Shown here piece by piece: positions 1 through 9,973 of a stretch of DNA of 64,000 bases. This stretch comes from Psychrobacter sp. P2G3 (GTDB taxonomy: Bacteria > Pseudomonadota > Gammaproteobacteria > Pseudomonadales > Moraxellaceae). Location of the stretch: positions 1,302,001 to 1,366,000 of the forward strand of contig NZ_CP012529.1 in the NCBI RefSeq assembly GCF_001593285.1, written 5' to 3'. Position numbers and translations under genes: made by a program. How positions within the stretch are numbered: the first letter of the stretch is position 1; each line of letters opens with the position of its first letter. Under the pieces are notes generated by a model. It was not told the DNA's origin. It worked only from the letters and a program-made list of their open reading frames with translations, and made no database searches.

Positions 1-278
1 CTGATGATCTCAAAAAAGTCATCGATGACAACTCAGGTATGGATATGGCAAAGATTGCTGGCGGTTTATTCGATAGTGAAGATGTTAGAGTTAAAGCTGA
101 GTCCAAAGCTCGCGGCGATACGATGATAGAGATTCCTGACCCATTAAATGACCCTGCTTGGAGCGGTATACTTAAGACAGAAATTGAAAAATATCTTAAT
201 GATGTGGAAGCGCTTGGATTAGATGCACAAGGCGTTTATAAAAAAGCCCAAGAAGCTGGCGTTGCTTGTAAGGTTTAA
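1..278 (+). CDS. TRAP transporter solute-binding protein, C-terminal fragment
   Basis: This reading frame is already open at the window edge (codons run from base 3) and stops at 276-278, so only about the last 91 residues are visible. The fragment begins DDLKKVIDDNSG and ends in amphipathic helices with the pattern DPAW.GILKTEIEKYL, which resembles the C-terminus of DctP-type TRAP periplasmic binding proteins. Such proteins deliver organic acids to a DctQM permease from the periplasm. It lies 164 bp before the dioxygenase that opens the aromatic catabolism block, so an aromatic or related acid substrate is plausible but is only inferred. The methionine at base 39 is internal and not the start. 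Confidence 0.7.
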   Translation, partial: DDLKKVIDDNSGMDMAKIAGGLFDSEDVRVKAESKARGDTMIEIPDPLNDPAWSGILKTEIEKYLNDVEALGLDAQGVYKKAQEAGVACKV

Positions 279-321
279 TTTTTATTAGCGAAAAAATTAG
301 TACCCATATTGAAGTATTGTT

Positions 322-391
322 TTTTCAGTTTTCAGTTTTCAGTTTTCAGTTTTCAGTTTTCAGTTTTCAGTTTTCAGTTTTCAGTTTTCAG
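322..391. repeat. (TTTTCAG)x10 heptanucleotide tandem repeat
   Basis: Ten exact head-to-tail copies of TTTTCAG fill this stretch between the TRAP protein stop and the dioxygenase start, ending 51 bp before the ATG at 443. No coding frame covers them. Perfect short repeats like this can gain or lose copies by slipped-strand mispairing. Their position suggests they could change promoter spacing or the leader of the downstream genes. Confidence 0.97.
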
Positions 392-442
392 TTTCCGTTG
401 ATATAGTAAAACTCAATCTTAATAATTTTTAAGGGATTAAAA

Positions 443-1363
443 ATGGTTAATAGCGTTCACCCTACAGGACTTTTTGATAATAGTGCAAAAGATTATCAGC
501 ATATTACTGCCCATCCTTTAGCATCAGCTATGGGAGCAGAAATCAGAGGCGTAGATTTAAGCAATGTCAGTGATGATGTCATGGCTGAAATCGAAGATGC
601 TCTCTATCGACATAAAATGATTTTTTTTAGAGATCAGGAAATATCTTTTACTGATCACGAAAACTTAATCCTTCAACTTGGTGAGTTCGGAACGGATGCT
701 TATACGACTGGTGTCCCTAATCATCCCAATATTCAACCACTCATCAAAGAAGCGAGTGTCGCCACCAAAAGCGTGTTTGGCAGTGGCTGGCACGTGGATT
801 CAGCTTTTTTAGAATGCCCACCTTCTATTGCTATTAATTATGGTGTAGATATACCGCCATATGGTGGCGATACGATGTTCGCCAATGCTGTATTGGCTTA
901 TAACTCTTTAAGCCCAGCGATGCAGGAGATGATAGCGCCGCTAAAAGTATGGATGAGTGGTAAAAACGTCCTTGCCAATATGCAAGCAGAAAAGCAATCT
1001 CAAGAATCAGGAAAAGTAGGGGCTATCGGCAATATCGAGCTTGATTTGAATACCCAGCAGATGCTAGAAGGCTTTTATCATCCAATGGTCAGAACCCATC
1101 CCGTGTCAGGTGAGAAGTCACTGTATGTCGACAAGATTTATGCTTGCGGAATAGAAGGCATGACGGACGATGAGGCGCGACCTTTGCTTGATTTTTTATC
1201 GAGCTTTGCCACTCAAGAGTCTTTTACTTGCCGATTAAGATGGGAAAACAACACGGTTATTATGTGGGATAACAGGATTTGCTTGCATCAAGCGTTTAAC
1301 GACTATGATGGTTATAGACGTGAGATGTATCGTGCGATTGTCATGGGCGAGAGACCAGTATAA
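443..1363 (+). CDS. TauD/TfdA-family 2-oxoglutarate-dependent dioxygenase
   Basis: This 306-residue protein has the Fe(II)/2-oxoglutarate dioxygenase signature: the HxD pair is His117 and Asp119 (GWHVDSAF), the distal iron ligand is His282 (LHQAFNDYDGYRRE), and Arg292/Arg293 sit where the family binds 2-oxoglutarate. Length is normal for the TauD/TfdA family, which hydroxylates or cleaves ethers, sulfonates and aryloxy acids. It is the first gene of a same-strand block leading into the protocatechuate pathway, followed after 26 bp by a class II aldolase-family gene, so an aromatic-derived substrate is inferred. The exact substrate cannot be read from the sequence. The ATG at 443 is preceded by AAGGG. 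Confidence 0.88.
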   Translation: MVNSVHPTGLFDNSAKDYQHITAHPLASAMGAEIRGVDLSNVSDDVMAEIEDALYRHKMIFFRDQEISFTDHENLILQLGEFGTDAYTTGVPNHPNIQPLIKEASVATKSVFGSGWHVDSAFLECPPSIAINYGVDIPPYGGDTMFANAVLAYNSLSPAMQEMIAPLKVWMSGKNVLANMQAEKQSQESGKVGAIGNIELDLNTQQMLEGFYHPMVRTHPVSGEKSLYVDKIYACGIEGMTDDEARPLLDFLSSFATQESFTCRLRWENNTVIMWDNRICLHQAFNDYDGYRREMYRAIVMGERPV

Positions 1364-1389
1364 TAGAATTATAGTAATAGGATTGTATT

Positions 1390-2169
1390 ATGGAAGATAT
1401 TTTTGCATCTACAGTAACCCCGCCAGGCTATAGTGACGTTGAGTGGCAAGCTCGAGTCGACTTGGCGCTGTGTTATAGAATGGTTGATTACTACGGCTGG
1501 ACGACTCAAGTCTATAATCATATCTCCTATAGGATACCCGGCACCGAGCATTTACTCATCAATGCTTTTGGACTCTTATATAGTGAAATAAAACCTTCAA
1601 ATTTAGTAAAAATAGACTTTGATGGTAATAAGGTCGACGACTCGCCTTATCCTATCAATCAAGCCGGTAATGTCATTCATACCGCTCTTCATAAGGGCAG
1701 ACCGGATGTACATTGTGTGATGCATACGCATAATGCCAACGTCCAAGCGGTCAGTGCTTTAAAGTGCGGATTTATACCTTTATACCAAGAAGCTTTCATG
1801 TTCTACGATCGAATTGGATATCACAGTTTTGAAGGCATCGTATTAGATGAAAGTGAGCAGCAACGACTCATAGATTCACTCGGACCGACCAATCATACTT
1901 TGATGTTGAATAATCATGGGGTTATCACCATTGGCCCTGATGTTGCTTGGACATTTATGCGAATGTATCAAATTATCCAAGGATGTGACGTACAGCTCAA
2001 GGCTATGGCATCAGGAGGAGAGTTGATTGCAGTGAGTGATGATGCGATGAGAAAAACAAGAGAGCAATTTGAAGGTGGTGACGCTCAAGCTGGTGCCGAA
2101 GTAAGATTGCCTGAATGGCCAGCTTACTATCGCTTGATGAATAGATTGGATCCAAACTGGGATAAGTAA
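1390..2169 (+). CDS. Class II aldolase/adducin-family protein (possible decarboxylase)
   Basis: The 259-residue protein carries the zinc-site pattern of class II aldolases: His112 and His114 in MHTHNANVQA, and His176 in LNNHGV. Family members are fuculose- or ribulose-phosphate aldolases, or decarboxylases; 3,4-dihydroxyphthalate decarboxylases that form protocatechuate belong to this fold. The gene lies 26 bp after the TauD-type dioxygenase and 36 bp before pcaL, inside a protocatechuate operon, so an aromatic-acid decarboxylase is as likely as an aldolase. A paralogue with the same N-terminal arrangement lies at 12669-13436. Function is inferred from context only. Confidence 0.82.
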   Translation: MEDIFASTVTPPGYSDVEWQARVDLALCYRMVDYYGWTTQVYNHISYRIPGTEHLLINAFGLLYSEIKPSNLVKIDFDGNKVDDSPYPINQAGNVIHTALHKGRPDVHCVMHTHNANVQAVSALKCGFIPLYQEAFMFYDRIGYHSFEGIVLDESEQQRLIDSLGPTNHTLMLNNHGVITIGPDVAWTFMRMYQIIQGCDVQLKAMASGGELIAVSDDAMRKTREQFEGGDAQAGAEVRLPEWPAYYRLMNRLDPNWDK

Positions 2170-2205
2170 TAGCTCTTTGAAAGTTACACGCGCAGGAGAA
2201 CAAAA

Positions 2206-3378
2206 ATGGCATTTTTAGCAACCGACGTACACCTTATTGCTTATCAAGATAGTGGTGAGTCTTATTTACCAGTATTATTCATGGCGCATCCATTAGGGAT
2301 GAGTCGTGACGTTTGGGATAAGGTATGTGACCAATTACATGGGCACTACCGTTGTATCCGCTGGGACTTACCGGGGCACGGTAGTAGCGGAGCAGCAGCA
2401 GAGGGTGTCTCAGCAGAAATGCTGGCTCATGATGTACTCGCCTTAGCCGATACTCTAGAGATTGAAAGTTTTAATTTTATCGGTACGTCAATTGGCGGTG
2501 TCATCGGTCAAAGCTTATGTCAGATAGTGCCTGAGCGTTTAGAGCAAGTTTGGCTTACCAATACCGGTGCTGTCATCGGTACCAAAGCAGCATGGGCAGA
2601 ACGCGCTGAAAATGTACGTCATTTAGGCTTGGCTGAGATGGCTGAAGGCATTGTGTCACGTTGGTTCTCGCCAAATTTTGTTAAACAGAACCCTGAGACA
2701 TTACAAGGCTGGCAAGTACAATTGTCACGCAGCGACGATGAGAGCTATGCCAAGCTTTGTGAAGCATTAGCACAAGTTGATAACCGCGACAAACTAACAA
2801 GCTATGCTAGAAGCGTTGCCTTACTTACTGGTTCGGATGATGTGTCTACTCCTCCTGCTACTTTAGAAGCATTGCAGTCGGCTTTTTCTGATGCACACTT
2901 GACCGTATTTGCAGGAGTAGGTCATGTCCCATCGATTGAAACACCGAATCAGTTGGTGGACTATATTCAAACGAATGCTGCTCGTGCGACTGTCGGTCAA
3001 ACAGGTATCAGCTATGAGCAAGGGCTTGTACAGCGTAAGCGGATTCTTGGTGACGCGCATGTCGAAAGAGCGTCTAAAAACGCGACGACGTTAGACAGTC
3101 CGTTCCAGCAGTTTATTACTCGTAATGCTTGGGGCGAGCTATGGGGAGATCCCAGTTTGACCTTCCAGCAGCGCAGTATGATTACGACCGCTATATTGGC
3201 AGCACTTGGGCGTGATGGTGAGTTAGGATTGCATTTGCGCACTGCGCAGCGTTTGGGCATCAACGAAGCTCAGCTGCGTCAAGTACTGATGCATGTGTCT
3301 ATCTATGCTGGTGTACCAGCGGCCAATCATGCGTTTTCTTTAGCCAAGGAAAATGGCTGGGGTAATGCAATACCTTAA
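2206..3378 (+). CDS. pcaL: PcaL: fused 3-oxoadipate enol-lactonase and 4-carboxymuconolactone decarboxylase
   Basis: This 390-residue protein joins two beta-ketoadipate pathway enzymes. Residues about 1-255 are an alpha/beta hydrolase with nucleophile elbow GTSIGG (Ser95) and a late GVGHVPSIE histidine, matching PcaD. Residues about 265-390 match PcaC, with the conserved tail IYAGVPAANHAF. Together they decarboxylate 4-carboxymuconolactone and hydrolyse 3-oxoadipate enol-lactone in the cytoplasm. Acinetobacter, as recalled, has separate pcaD and pcaC, so the fusion is notable for this family; fusions are known in other phyla. A ribosome site (AGGAGAA) precedes the ATG, and pcaH follows. Confidence 0.95.
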   Translation: MAFLATDVHLIAYQDSGESYLPVLFMAHPLGMSRDVWDKVCDQLHGHYRCIRWDLPGHGSSGAAAEGVSAEMLAHDVLALADTLEIESFNFIGTSIGGVIGQSLCQIVPERLEQVWLTNTGAVIGTKAAWAERAENVRHLGLAEMAEGIVSRWFSPNFVKQNPETLQGWQVQLSRSDDESYAKLCEALAQVDNRDKLTSYARSVALLTGSDDVSTPPATLEALQSAFSDAHLTVFAGVGHVPSIETPNQLVDYIQTNAARATVGQTGISYEQGLVQRKRILGDAHVERASKNATTLDSPFQQFITRNAWGELWGDPSLTFQQRSMITTAILAALGRDGELGLHLRTAQRLGINEAQLRQVLMHVSIYAGVPAANHAFSLAKENGWGNAIP

Positions 3379-3461
3379 TATTAAAGCGGCTTAAAAAGAC
3401 AGTGTCTTAAAATCAAAGTGTTAAATGCTTTAAGCCTTTTATAAAAATGGAGATACTCCTA

Positions 3462-4211
3462 ATGAATCAGAACACCAGCAAAATGAGTCAAAATTATCCT
3501 TATTTTGTCGCTCGTGATCGTGCGTGGCAACCTGCCCAATATACACCGGGTTATAAAACCTCAGCTTCTCGTTCACCGCGTCAAGCATTAGTCAGTATTC
3601 AAAATGCTAGCCCTTCAGAGCGCAGTGGCCCTGTCTTTAATAATTTAGACATGGGTCAACATGATAATGATTTATTGATGAACTTCCGCACTGAAGGCTC
3701 GCAGGCAGGTTTACCTATTGGTGAGCGCATTGTGGTGCATGGCCGTGTGATTGATCAGTTTGGCAAACCAGTCCCCAATACACTAGTTGAGATGTGGCAA
3801 GCCAATGCTGGGGGCCGTTATCGTCATAAAAAAGATAGCTATCTTGCGCCTCTTGATCCAAACTTCGGTGGGGTCGGTCGCTGTATGACGGATGCTGATG
3901 GTCGTTATCGTTTTCGCACCGTGCGCCCAGGTCCTTATCCTTGGCCAAATGGTATTAATACGTGGCGTCCTGCGCATATTCACGTCTCAGTCATGGGCCC
4001 CTCGATCTCAACACGTTTAATCACCCAGATGTACTTTGAAGGTGATCCATTGGTTCCATTGTGTCCAATCGTACAAGTATTAAAAGATCCAGAAGCGGTA
4101 GAAACGATGATTGCGCGCTTGGACATGGCTATGAGCAAACCGATGGACTATTTAGCGTATCGTTTTGATGTGGTCGTTCGCGGCGCATTACAAACCTATT
4201 TTGAGGAGTAA
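3462..4211 (+). CDS. pcaH: Protocatechuate 3,4-dioxygenase beta subunit
   Basis: PcaH carries the non-haem Fe(III) site of the intradiol dioxygenase that opens protocatechuate to 3-carboxy-cis,cis-muconate. All four iron ligands are visible: Tyr120 (GGRYRHK), Tyr159 (GPYPWPNG), His172 and His174 (RPAHIH). Their spacing (39, 13 and 2 residues) equals that of the Pseudomonas enzyme. The start at 3462 (MNQNTSK) is chosen because GGAG at 3449-3452 sits 9 bases before it; an in-frame ATG at 3447 overlaps that ribosome site. The predicted product is 249 residues. pcaG follows 3 bp after the stop. Confidence 0.96.
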   Translation: MNQNTSKMSQNYPYFVARDRAWQPAQYTPGYKTSASRSPRQALVSIQNASPSERSGPVFNNLDMGQHDNDLLMNFRTEGSQAGLPIGERIVVHGRVIDQFGKPVPNTLVEMWQANAGGRYRHKKDSYLAPLDPNFGGVGRCMTDADGRYRFRTVRPGPYPWPNGINTWRPAHIHVSVMGPSISTRLITQMYFEGDPLVPLCPIVQVLKDPEAVETMIARLDMAMSKPMDYLAYRFDVVVRGALQTYFEE

Positions 4212-4214
4212 AAC

Positions 4215-4838
4215 ATGTATAGCCAATACAAATTACAAGACGAGACGGGTCTATTACGCGAAACAGCTTCACAAACGGCAGGGCCTTTCGTCCACATAGG
4301 TTTAGCGTTAGAGATCGCAGGCTTTGAATCACGCTCAGATGAAATATGGCAGGATTTGGCTAAAGAAAATGCCGAAGGTGAGCATATTGAACTGGTTGGC
4401 TCTGTATATGACGGCAATGGCGATTTAGTACATGACGCCTTAATTGAGGTTTGGCAAGCCGATAGTCTCGGTAACTATATTGCTGATTTTGATAATAAAA
4501 AACCCTTTAGCGGTTTTGGTCGTAGTGCCTGCGCAATGGATGGTGACTTTTATTTTAAGACGATTAAACCTGGGCAAGTAGATTTTGATGGTAAATCAAT
4601 GGCGCCTCATATCAATATTGCCATCTTTGCACGTGGTATCAATCTTCATTTGCAAACTAGAGCGTACTTTGATGATGAGCAGGACGCCAATGAAAATTGC
4701 CCAGTCTTAAATAAAGTTCCGTCACCCGTGCGCCGTAAAACATTGATAGCAGTCAAAGAAGCAGGTGCTGGAAAACCGCGATATCGGTTTGATATACGCT
4801 TACAAGGTGACGATGAAACGGTCTTTTTTGACTTTTAA
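4215..4838 (+). CDS. pcaG: Protocatechuate 3,4-dioxygenase alpha subunit
   Basis: This 207-residue protein is the non-iron-binding partner of PcaH in the alpha-beta protomer. It has the intradiol dioxygenase beta-sandwich pattern (LVHDALIEVWQAD, then FGRSACAMDGDFYFKTIKPG, then APHINIAIFARG) in which the histidine ligand pair of the beta subunit is replaced (APHINI rather than AHIH). It starts 3 bp after pcaH, with GAGGAG at the pcaH end as its ribosome site, so the two subunits are almost certainly co-translated. Length is typical of PcaG. Confidence 0.95.
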   Translation: MYSQYKLQDETGLLRETASQTAGPFVHIGLALEIAGFESRSDEIWQDLAKENAEGEHIELVGSVYDGNGDLVHDALIEVWQADSLGNYIADFDNKKPFSGFGRSACAMDGDFYFKTIKPGQVDFDGKSMAPHINIAIFARGINLHLQTRAYFDDEQDANENCPVLNKVPSPVRRKTLIAVKEAGAGKPRYRFDIRLQGDDETVFFDF

Positions 4839-4866
4839 TTTGACTCTTAACATTGGGGTGGCATAG

Positions 4867-6129
<1,263 letters not shown>

Positions 6130-6158
6130 TAGATAAATACTGAATTATAATTAAAACG

Positions 6159-6205
6159 AAAAGGCCTTTAATGCTATGTTTATTATAGTATTAAAGGCCT
6201 TTTTG
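6159..6205 (+). terminator. Rho-independent terminator after pobA
   Basis: An inverted repeat AAAAGGCCTTTAATGCTA / TAGTATTAAAGGCCTTTT (one G-U pair) with a 9-base loop is followed by T residues. It closes the pca-pob block; the AT-symmetric arms could also work on the other strand. Confidence 0.9.
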
Positions 6206-6355
6206 TTATTTAAAAACCCATATGTTTTCTCAAGATCTTATAACACATAACTGCTACGATTGAGTACAGCGGTTGTGCTACGGTTAAACGTAATCATTCA
6301 ATATATTCAAATAAAGTAATGGTGTTCTTTTCACTCTAATGGACTAGATAATAAT

Positions 6356-6874
6356 ATGAATATTAATTTCCCTGACCTCGAAAAGCTGATAAAGATAGTT
6401 GAACGCTCTAACATAAATTCCTTAGAAATAACGGATGGTGACGCGCGTATCTCTATAATATGCCGATCTGATGGCAACGAGGGTATCAGCGATAACAACA
6501 ATAACAACAAGCGCGATCTTGCTAGCACCTCCGGCTCAAAACAGCGAGCGAATATAAGCGCTGAGAGCAATAAAAACGCTGTTGATGATAGCGATGCAGT
6601 TCTCAATAAAAAAGAGGCAAATGAAGACGCCCAAAATCGAGTAACAGCACCTATGCTAGGGACTTTCTATCGACGCTCAGAGCCTACTGCTGATGAGTTT
6701 GTTAAAGTAGGGGATAAGGTAGACAGAGGACAGACGCTATGTATTATTGAGGCTATGAAAATGATGCACGAGGTCAAAGCTGAGTTTCCATGCACTATCA
6801 AAGAGGCATTAGTAGATGAAGGTGAGGTCGTAGAATATGGACAACCCTTGTTTGTCATTGAACCTGCCAGCTAA
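6356..6874 (+). CDS. Biotin carboxyl carrier protein (AccB-like) of the pxp cluster
   Basis: The 172-residue protein has an AccB-like N-terminal helix (PDLEKLIKIVERSNI), a polar linker rich in Asn, Ser and Lys at about 40-95, and a C-terminal biotinyl domain with the intact motif EAMKM (residues 132-136), Lys135 being the biotin site. It would be charged by biotin ligase and carry CO2 from the biotin carboxylase encoded 59 bp downstream. Because the next genes are pxpB, pxpC and pxpA rather than accA or accD, this is probably a dedicated carrier and not the housekeeping AccB. The paralogue at 11949-12377 has lost the biotin motif. Confidence 0.88.
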   Translation: MNINFPDLEKLIKIVERSNINSLEITDGDARISIICRSDGNEGISDNNNNNKRDLASTSGSKQRANISAESNKNAVDDSDAVLNKKEANEDAQNRVTAPMLGTFYRRSEPTADEFVKVGDKVDRGQTLCIIEAMKMMHEVKAEFPCTIKEALVDEGEVVEYGQPLFVIEPAS

Positions 6875-6933
6875 GATTAGCTTAGATTGCTCACTTATTG
6901 TAATTTTAAGAAGACCAGCTTAGGAAAACCGAC

Positions 6934-8280
6934 ATGTTCTCAAAAATCTTAATTGCTAACCGTGGCGAGATTGCCCTACGCATTGTTCGAGCTTGTAAAC
7001 AGTTGGGTATACAATCAGTCATAGCCCATTCGGAGTCGGATAGAGACTCGCTACCCGTACGTTTAGCTGATGAGAGAATATGTATTGGCCCTGCTAATGC
7101 GACACACAGCTATCTTAACCAAAGAGCGATTGTTTCCGCGGCAAAAATGACCAACGCCGACGCCATCCATCCAGGCTATGGGTTTTTATCCGAAAATGCA
7201 GAATTTGCGGATTTAATTGAAAAGTCTGGTCTCGTTTTTATCGGGCCGACCGCAGATAATATCAGACAAATGGGAGACAAGGTCGCTGCCAAAAAACAGA
7301 TGATTGCCGCGAGTGTGCCTTGTGTACCTGGTTCCGAAGGTGCTTTGCCCGCAGATAGCGATCAGATAATCAAGACTGCAAGTGATGTCGGCTATCCCGT
7401 CATTATTAAAGCGGCGAGCGGCGGCGGTGGCCGCGGTATGCGAGTCGTGGAAAAAGAGGCCGATTTATTATCCGCTATTTCTATGACGCAGACAGAAGCT
7501 AAAGCCAATTTTGGTAGTGCTATCGTTTATCTTGAGAAATACTTACAAGCCCCGCGCCATATCGAAATCCAAGTACTGTCTGATACCCACGGCAATGCTA
7601 TTTATCTAGGTGAGCGCGATTGCTCTATGCAGCGCCGCCACCAAAAAGTAATAGAGGAAGCGCCAGCACCAGGTATTACGGATGAACAAAGACAGCGGAT
7701 AGGTCAAGCTTGCGCGACTGCCTGCCAGCAAATGAAATATAGAGGGGCGGGCACGTTTGAGTTTTTATATGAAAACGGTGAGTTCTTTTTTATCGAGATG
7801 AATACTCGCATTCAGGTTGAGCATCCTATTACCGAGATGGTCACTGGGGTCGATATCGTTCAAGAACAAATACGAGTAGCCGCAGGGCTCAAGCTTGCGC
7901 ATAAACAAAGTGATATTGTTATCACTGGACACGCTTTTGAGTGCCGTATTAATGCTGAAAATCCGGATACCTTTTTGCCTAACGCTGGCCGTATAGACTA
8001 CTGTCATATGCCGGCAGGGCTTGGCATTCGAGTGGATAGCCATATCGAATCAAACTATACCGTTCCACCCTCTTATGACAGTTTAATAGCGAAAATATGC
8101 GTGCATGACCATTCAAGGGAAGCGGCGATTAAGAAGATGCAAGCGGCATTATCAGAAGCGCAAATTACAGGCATTGATACCAATATCAGCCTTCACGAGC
8201 GACTGTTTAAAGATGAAGCATTTTGTCAGGGTCAAGTGAGTATTCATTATCTAACCGAATGGATAAAAGAGAATATCTAA
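6934..8280 (+). CDS. Biotin carboxylase (AccC-like) of the pxp cluster
   Basis: This 448-residue ATP-grasp enzyme has all three parts of a biotin carboxylase: the N-terminal pre-ATP-grasp segment ([18 protein letters not shown]), the glycine-rich loop ([13 protein letters not shown]), and the catalytic region ([17 protein letters not shown]). It uses ATP and bicarbonate to carboxylate biotin on a carrier protein. The length is that of bacterial AccC. Placement between an AccB-like gene and the pxpBC pair points to a specialised carboxylase. The partner carboxyltransferase is not AccAD; the AHS1/AHS2 proteins encoded next are the candidate. A housekeeping role cannot be excluded without knowing whether another accBC exists. 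Confidence 0.9.
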   Translation: MFSKILIANRGEIALRIVRACKQLGIQSVIAHSESDRDSLPVRLADERICIGPANATHSYLNQRAIVSAAKMTNADAIHPGYGFLSENAEFADLIEKSGLVFIGPTADNIRQMGDKVAAKKQMIAASVPCVPGSEGALPADSDQIIKTASDVGYPVIIKAASGGGGRGMRVVEKEADLLSAISMTQTEAKANFGSAIVYLEKYLQAPRHIEIQVLSDTHGNAIYLGERDCSMQRRHQKVIEEAPAPGITDEQRQRIGQACATACQQMKYRGAGTFEFLYENGEFFFIEMNTRIQVEHPITEMVTGVDIVQEQIRVAAGLKLAHKQSDIVITGHAFECRINAENPDTFLPNAGRIDYCHMPAGLGIRVDSHIESNYTVPPSYDSLIAKICVHDHSREAAIKKMQAALSEAQITGIDTNISLHERLFKDEAFCQGQVSIHYLTEWIKENI

Positions 8281-8349
8281 GTTAAGTTTTAATATTTAAA
8301 AATAGATCTGAAGCCGACATGAAAGACAAAGATAACGGAGCGTGTGGTA

Positions 8350-9003
8350 ATGGAATTACAATGGCAGCTATGCAGTGAGACCAATCTAACTTTGTTTTTC
8401 CCTAAACCTATAACGTTAGAGAAGCAGCAACAGTGCTGGGCGCTCGCCGACAGCATACAGCAAATGCCAGAAGTCTTAGAAGTCGTCATCGGCATGAACA
8501 CGCTAAGTGTCTTTACCGTCTCCTTAACATGGATCGAGCTTGAAGCGTTTAAAGATAGACTATCAGCTCTGCTTGATGACATTCCTTCAAAAACCATAAA
8601 CGGTAAACATATTGAAATTCCAGTACATTATGGCGGCAAATATGGCCCTGATTTAAAAACACTGGCCACTGAACTGGGTCTCTCCGTTGAAGCGGTTGTC
8701 AAATTACATACCGAGGCGACTTATACCGTTTATTTTATTGGTTTTCAGCCCGGATTTCCTTATCTTGGCGGCTTATCTGAAGCCTTATATTTTCCAAGAC
8801 ATGCGACCCCCAGAACGAAAGTGCCTGCAGGCTCAGTCGGCATTGGTGGTGAACAAACCGGTGTCTATCCCTTTGAATCCCCAGGTGGTTGGCAGCTGTT
8901 AGGCCAAACTGATATACCTTTATTTGATTTAACAAAAGCGTCTCCTACTTTGCTTAACGCAGGCGATACCCTGAAATTCACAGCTATCGATATTTATAAA
9001 TAA
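8350..9003 (+). CDS. pxpB: 5-oxoprolinase subunit B / AHS1 (KipI) family
   Basis: The protein carries the AHS1/KipI signature PGFPYLGGLSEAL followed by PRTKVPAGSVGIGGEQTG and SPGGWQLLG. With PxpA and PxpC this family forms the ATP-dependent 5-oxoprolinase of bacteria. The same domain is part of the carboxyltransferase half of urea carboxylase. The ATG at 8350 is preferred (217 residues) because GGAG at 8337-8340 is 9 bases upstream; the in-frame GTG at 8344 is too close. It lies 69 bp after the biotin carboxylase gene and 49 bp before pxpC. Confidence 0.92.
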   Translation: MELQWQLCSETNLTLFFPKPITLEKQQQCWALADSIQQMPEVLEVVIGMNTLSVFTVSLTWIELEAFKDRLSALLDDIPSKTINGKHIEIPVHYGGKYGPDLKTLATELGLSVEAVVKLHTEATYTVYFIGFQPGFPYLGGLSEALYFPRHATPRTKVPAGSVGIGGEQTGVYPFESPGGWQLLGQTDIPLFDLTKASPTLLNAGDTLKFTAIDIYK

Positions 9004-9052
9004 AACATCTTTAAATCAGATATCTGCTAATACCAATAAATAGGTGCTATCA

Positions 9053-9973
9053 ATGAAGATTTTAACCACTAGTGCGCTTGCTAGCATCCAAGACTCGGGA
9101 CGATTCGGCTACCGAAGCATGGGCGTGGATAGAAGCGGGGTAATGGACAGCTGGGCTTTGCAAGCGGGAAATGCGTTGTTAAAGAATGATCTTAACGAGC
9201 CTGCTATCGAAATAGCTGTCGGTAGTCTTACGGTGCAGTTTGAAGAGGACGTGTGTTTTTGTTTAACGGGTGCGCTCTACGAGGCATATATAGATGATAA
9301 GCGCATTCCTTGCTATTGGCGTATTAATGCGCAGGCGGGACAAACGCTTAAACTGCTGCGTCCATTACAAGGTATGTATACCTATCTGTGTGTACATGGT
9401 GGCTTTGATATCGAGCCTGTCCTGCAATCGTCGAGCACCAACCTAAAAGCCGGTTTTGGCGGTTTTAAAGGTAGATATCTTAAAACAGATGATGTTCTGA
9501 AAGTTAGAATAGCTTCAAGCTTACCCGTTATAGGGGTGGCTCGCCTTGAGCCAACCAATATGATTAGAGTGATAAAAAACAGTGAGTACGAGTATTTTAC
9601 CTCTGCCTCAAAAGCAGCGTTTGAATCACAGCAATGGCAACTACAAAGCAGTAGCAACCGTATGGGTTATCGCTTGGATGGTACCGCACTTGAGTTTAAT
9701 GAAGCTACGCAAATGAGCTCGCACGGTGTCGATATCGGCATGATTCAAGTACCGCCGCAAGGGCAGCCGATTGTTCTGATGGCTGATGCCCAAACGACAG
9801 GTGGCTATCCTAAGATTGCGACAGTGATTAACGCTGACATAGGGTTAATGGCGCAAATTCGGTTTGGTAAAACTTGTCAATTTATCGTCGTAGAGGTAGA
9901 GCAAGCATTGCGTGAGCAGCAAAAAAGACAACACTATATCGAGCAAATTAAGGAGTACGCCCATGAAAGTTGA
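9053..9973 (+). CDS. pxpC: 5-oxoprolinase subunit C / AHS2 (KipA) family
   Basis: The 306-residue protein begins with the AHS2/KipA pattern IQDSGRFGYRSMGVDRSGVMD and keeps LKAGFGGFKGRYLKTDD and the late MADAQTTGGYPKIATV segment. It pairs with PxpB. In urea carboxylase these two domains are fused in one chain between the biotin carboxylase and the biotin carrier. The ATG at 9053, with AGGT just upstream, is chosen over the in-frame GTG at 9044. Its 3' end overlaps pxpA by 11 bp, which indicates translational coupling. Confidence 0.92.
   Translation: MKILTTSALASIQDSGRFGYRSMGVDRSGVMDSWALQAGNALLKNDLNEPAIEIAVGSLTVQFEEDVCFCLTGALYEAYIDDKRIPCYWRINAQAGQTLKLLRPLQGMYTYLCVHGGFDIEPVLQSSSTNLKAGFGGFKGRYLKTDDVLKVRIASSLPVIGVARLEPTNMIRVIKNSEYEYFTSASKAAFESQQWQLQSSSNRMGYRLDGTALEFNEATQMSSHGVDIGMIQVPPQGQPIVLMADAQTTGGYPKIATVINADIGLMAQIRFGKTCQFIVVEVEQALREQQKRQHYIEQIKEYAHES

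Noticed and set aside
322-391. Tandem TTTTCAG tract considered as a CRISPR array
   Set aside because: Units are 7 bp, exactly adjacent and without spacers; no cas genes are in the window.
6934-8280. Assignment of the biotin carboxylase as the housekeeping accC
   Set aside because: Adjacent genes are pxp genes and a second carrier, with no accA or accD; a dedicated enzyme is more likely, although this cannot be proved from the window alone.
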